Assembly (NCBI GenBank): GCA_964478165.1
Contig: CAYZGU010000020.1
Coordinates: forward strand, 1-64,000
DNA from: CAYZGU01 sp964478165
Lineage (GTDB): Bacteria; Poribacteria; WGA-4E; JAJDTR01
Direction: 5' to 3'
Length of the DNA: 64,000 nt
This document shows positions 63,987-64,000 of the stretch, piece after piece; position 1 is the first letter of the stretch, and each line of letters starts with the position of its first letter. The notes below the pieces were generated by a model, which searched no databases, had not been told where the DNA came from, and worked only from the letters and a program-made list of their open reading frames with translations. The translations under genes and the position numbers were made by a program.

Positions 63987-64000
63987 ACTGTGATTCCTTC

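Noticed and set aside
1..64000. CRISPR arrays, insertion sequences, prophage or anti-phage system
   Set aside because: No regular repeat-spacer array, transposase, integrase or phage gene was seen. The HNH-family protein at 41867 is of the widespread stand-alone kind and has no mobile-element context.
1..64000. Alternative genetic code reading TGA as an amino acid throughout
   Set aside because: Several well-supported genes end in TGA with the next gene starting at once (for example pdxJ, batA, the rnpA-linked lipoprotein gene).

Overview
The window reads as chromosomal DNA of a Gram-negative (two-membrane) bacterium. Evidence for an outer membrane is indirect: a glycosyltransferase family 9 (heptosyltransferase-type) protein, several lipoprotein and Sec signal peptides, and a complete MoxR/Bat set. 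The gene content is mostly housekeeping, with gene-poor gaps of 0.3-1.2 kb between clusters. A phytanoyl-CoA dioxygenase-family protein, a CRTAC1/ASPIC-UnbV repeat protein, a bacterial-microcompartment shell protein with a CoA-acylating aldehyde dehydrogenase, and many unknown secreted proteins would fit Candidatus Poribacteria or a related uncultured lineage. That placement is inference from family content only.

Layout. 0-16 kb: MacB-type permease (-), alpha/beta hydrolase (+), CRTAC1-like protein (+), a REC-only response regulator followed by dnaK (-), a membrane protein of unknown function plus a TVP38/DedA-type protein (-), GT9 (-), cold-shock protein with its own promoter and terminator (-), PhyH oxygenase (+), then a gene-free 1.2 kb. 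15-25 kb: one long minus-strand run GT2 - surE - DUF368 - nadK - recN - fused indolepyruvate:ferredoxin oxidoreductase - aroE - zapA. 26-35 kb: ThDP enzyme (-) facing a plus-strand BMC shell protein and EutE/PduP-type aldehyde dehydrogenase, then pdxJ-HAD phosphatase (coupled), ferredoxin-NADP reductase and an RsuA/RluB pseudouridine synthase. 35-43 kb (-): rimI, HNH protein, lipoprotein, rnpA, yidD, yidC, mnmE, a small zinc-ribbon protein, and a secreted thioredoxin-TPR protein. 43-48 kb (+): PLP aminotransferase, HExxH lipoprotein, discoidin-like lipoprotein, SDR. 48-52 kb: tRNA-Leu(UAA), initiator tRNA-Met, a second CAU tRNA, tilS and hpt (-), then a duplicated PurS-like protein (-) divergent from a small di-haem membrane cytochrome (+). 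52-64 kb (-): dnaJ, prmA, and moxR - DUF58 - BatD-like - batA - batB - batC - batD - batE.

The most striking observation is the thioredoxin-TPR gene at 35357-36268. It is read through an in-frame TGA at exactly the position of the first active-site cysteine (W-TGA-G-A-C-K). A stem-loop with apical loop UGGAC begins 6 nt after the TGA and fits the bacterial SECIS pattern. It is best read as a secreted selenoprotein with a UxxC redox motif. A second point of interest is the very small microcompartment locus, whose aldehyde dehydrogenase carries an N-terminal encapsulation-type helix and which faces a ThDP-dependent enzyme that could in principle supply an aldehyde. A third is a set of long perfect hairpins lying in gene-free gaps, including a 62-bp spacerless palindrome.
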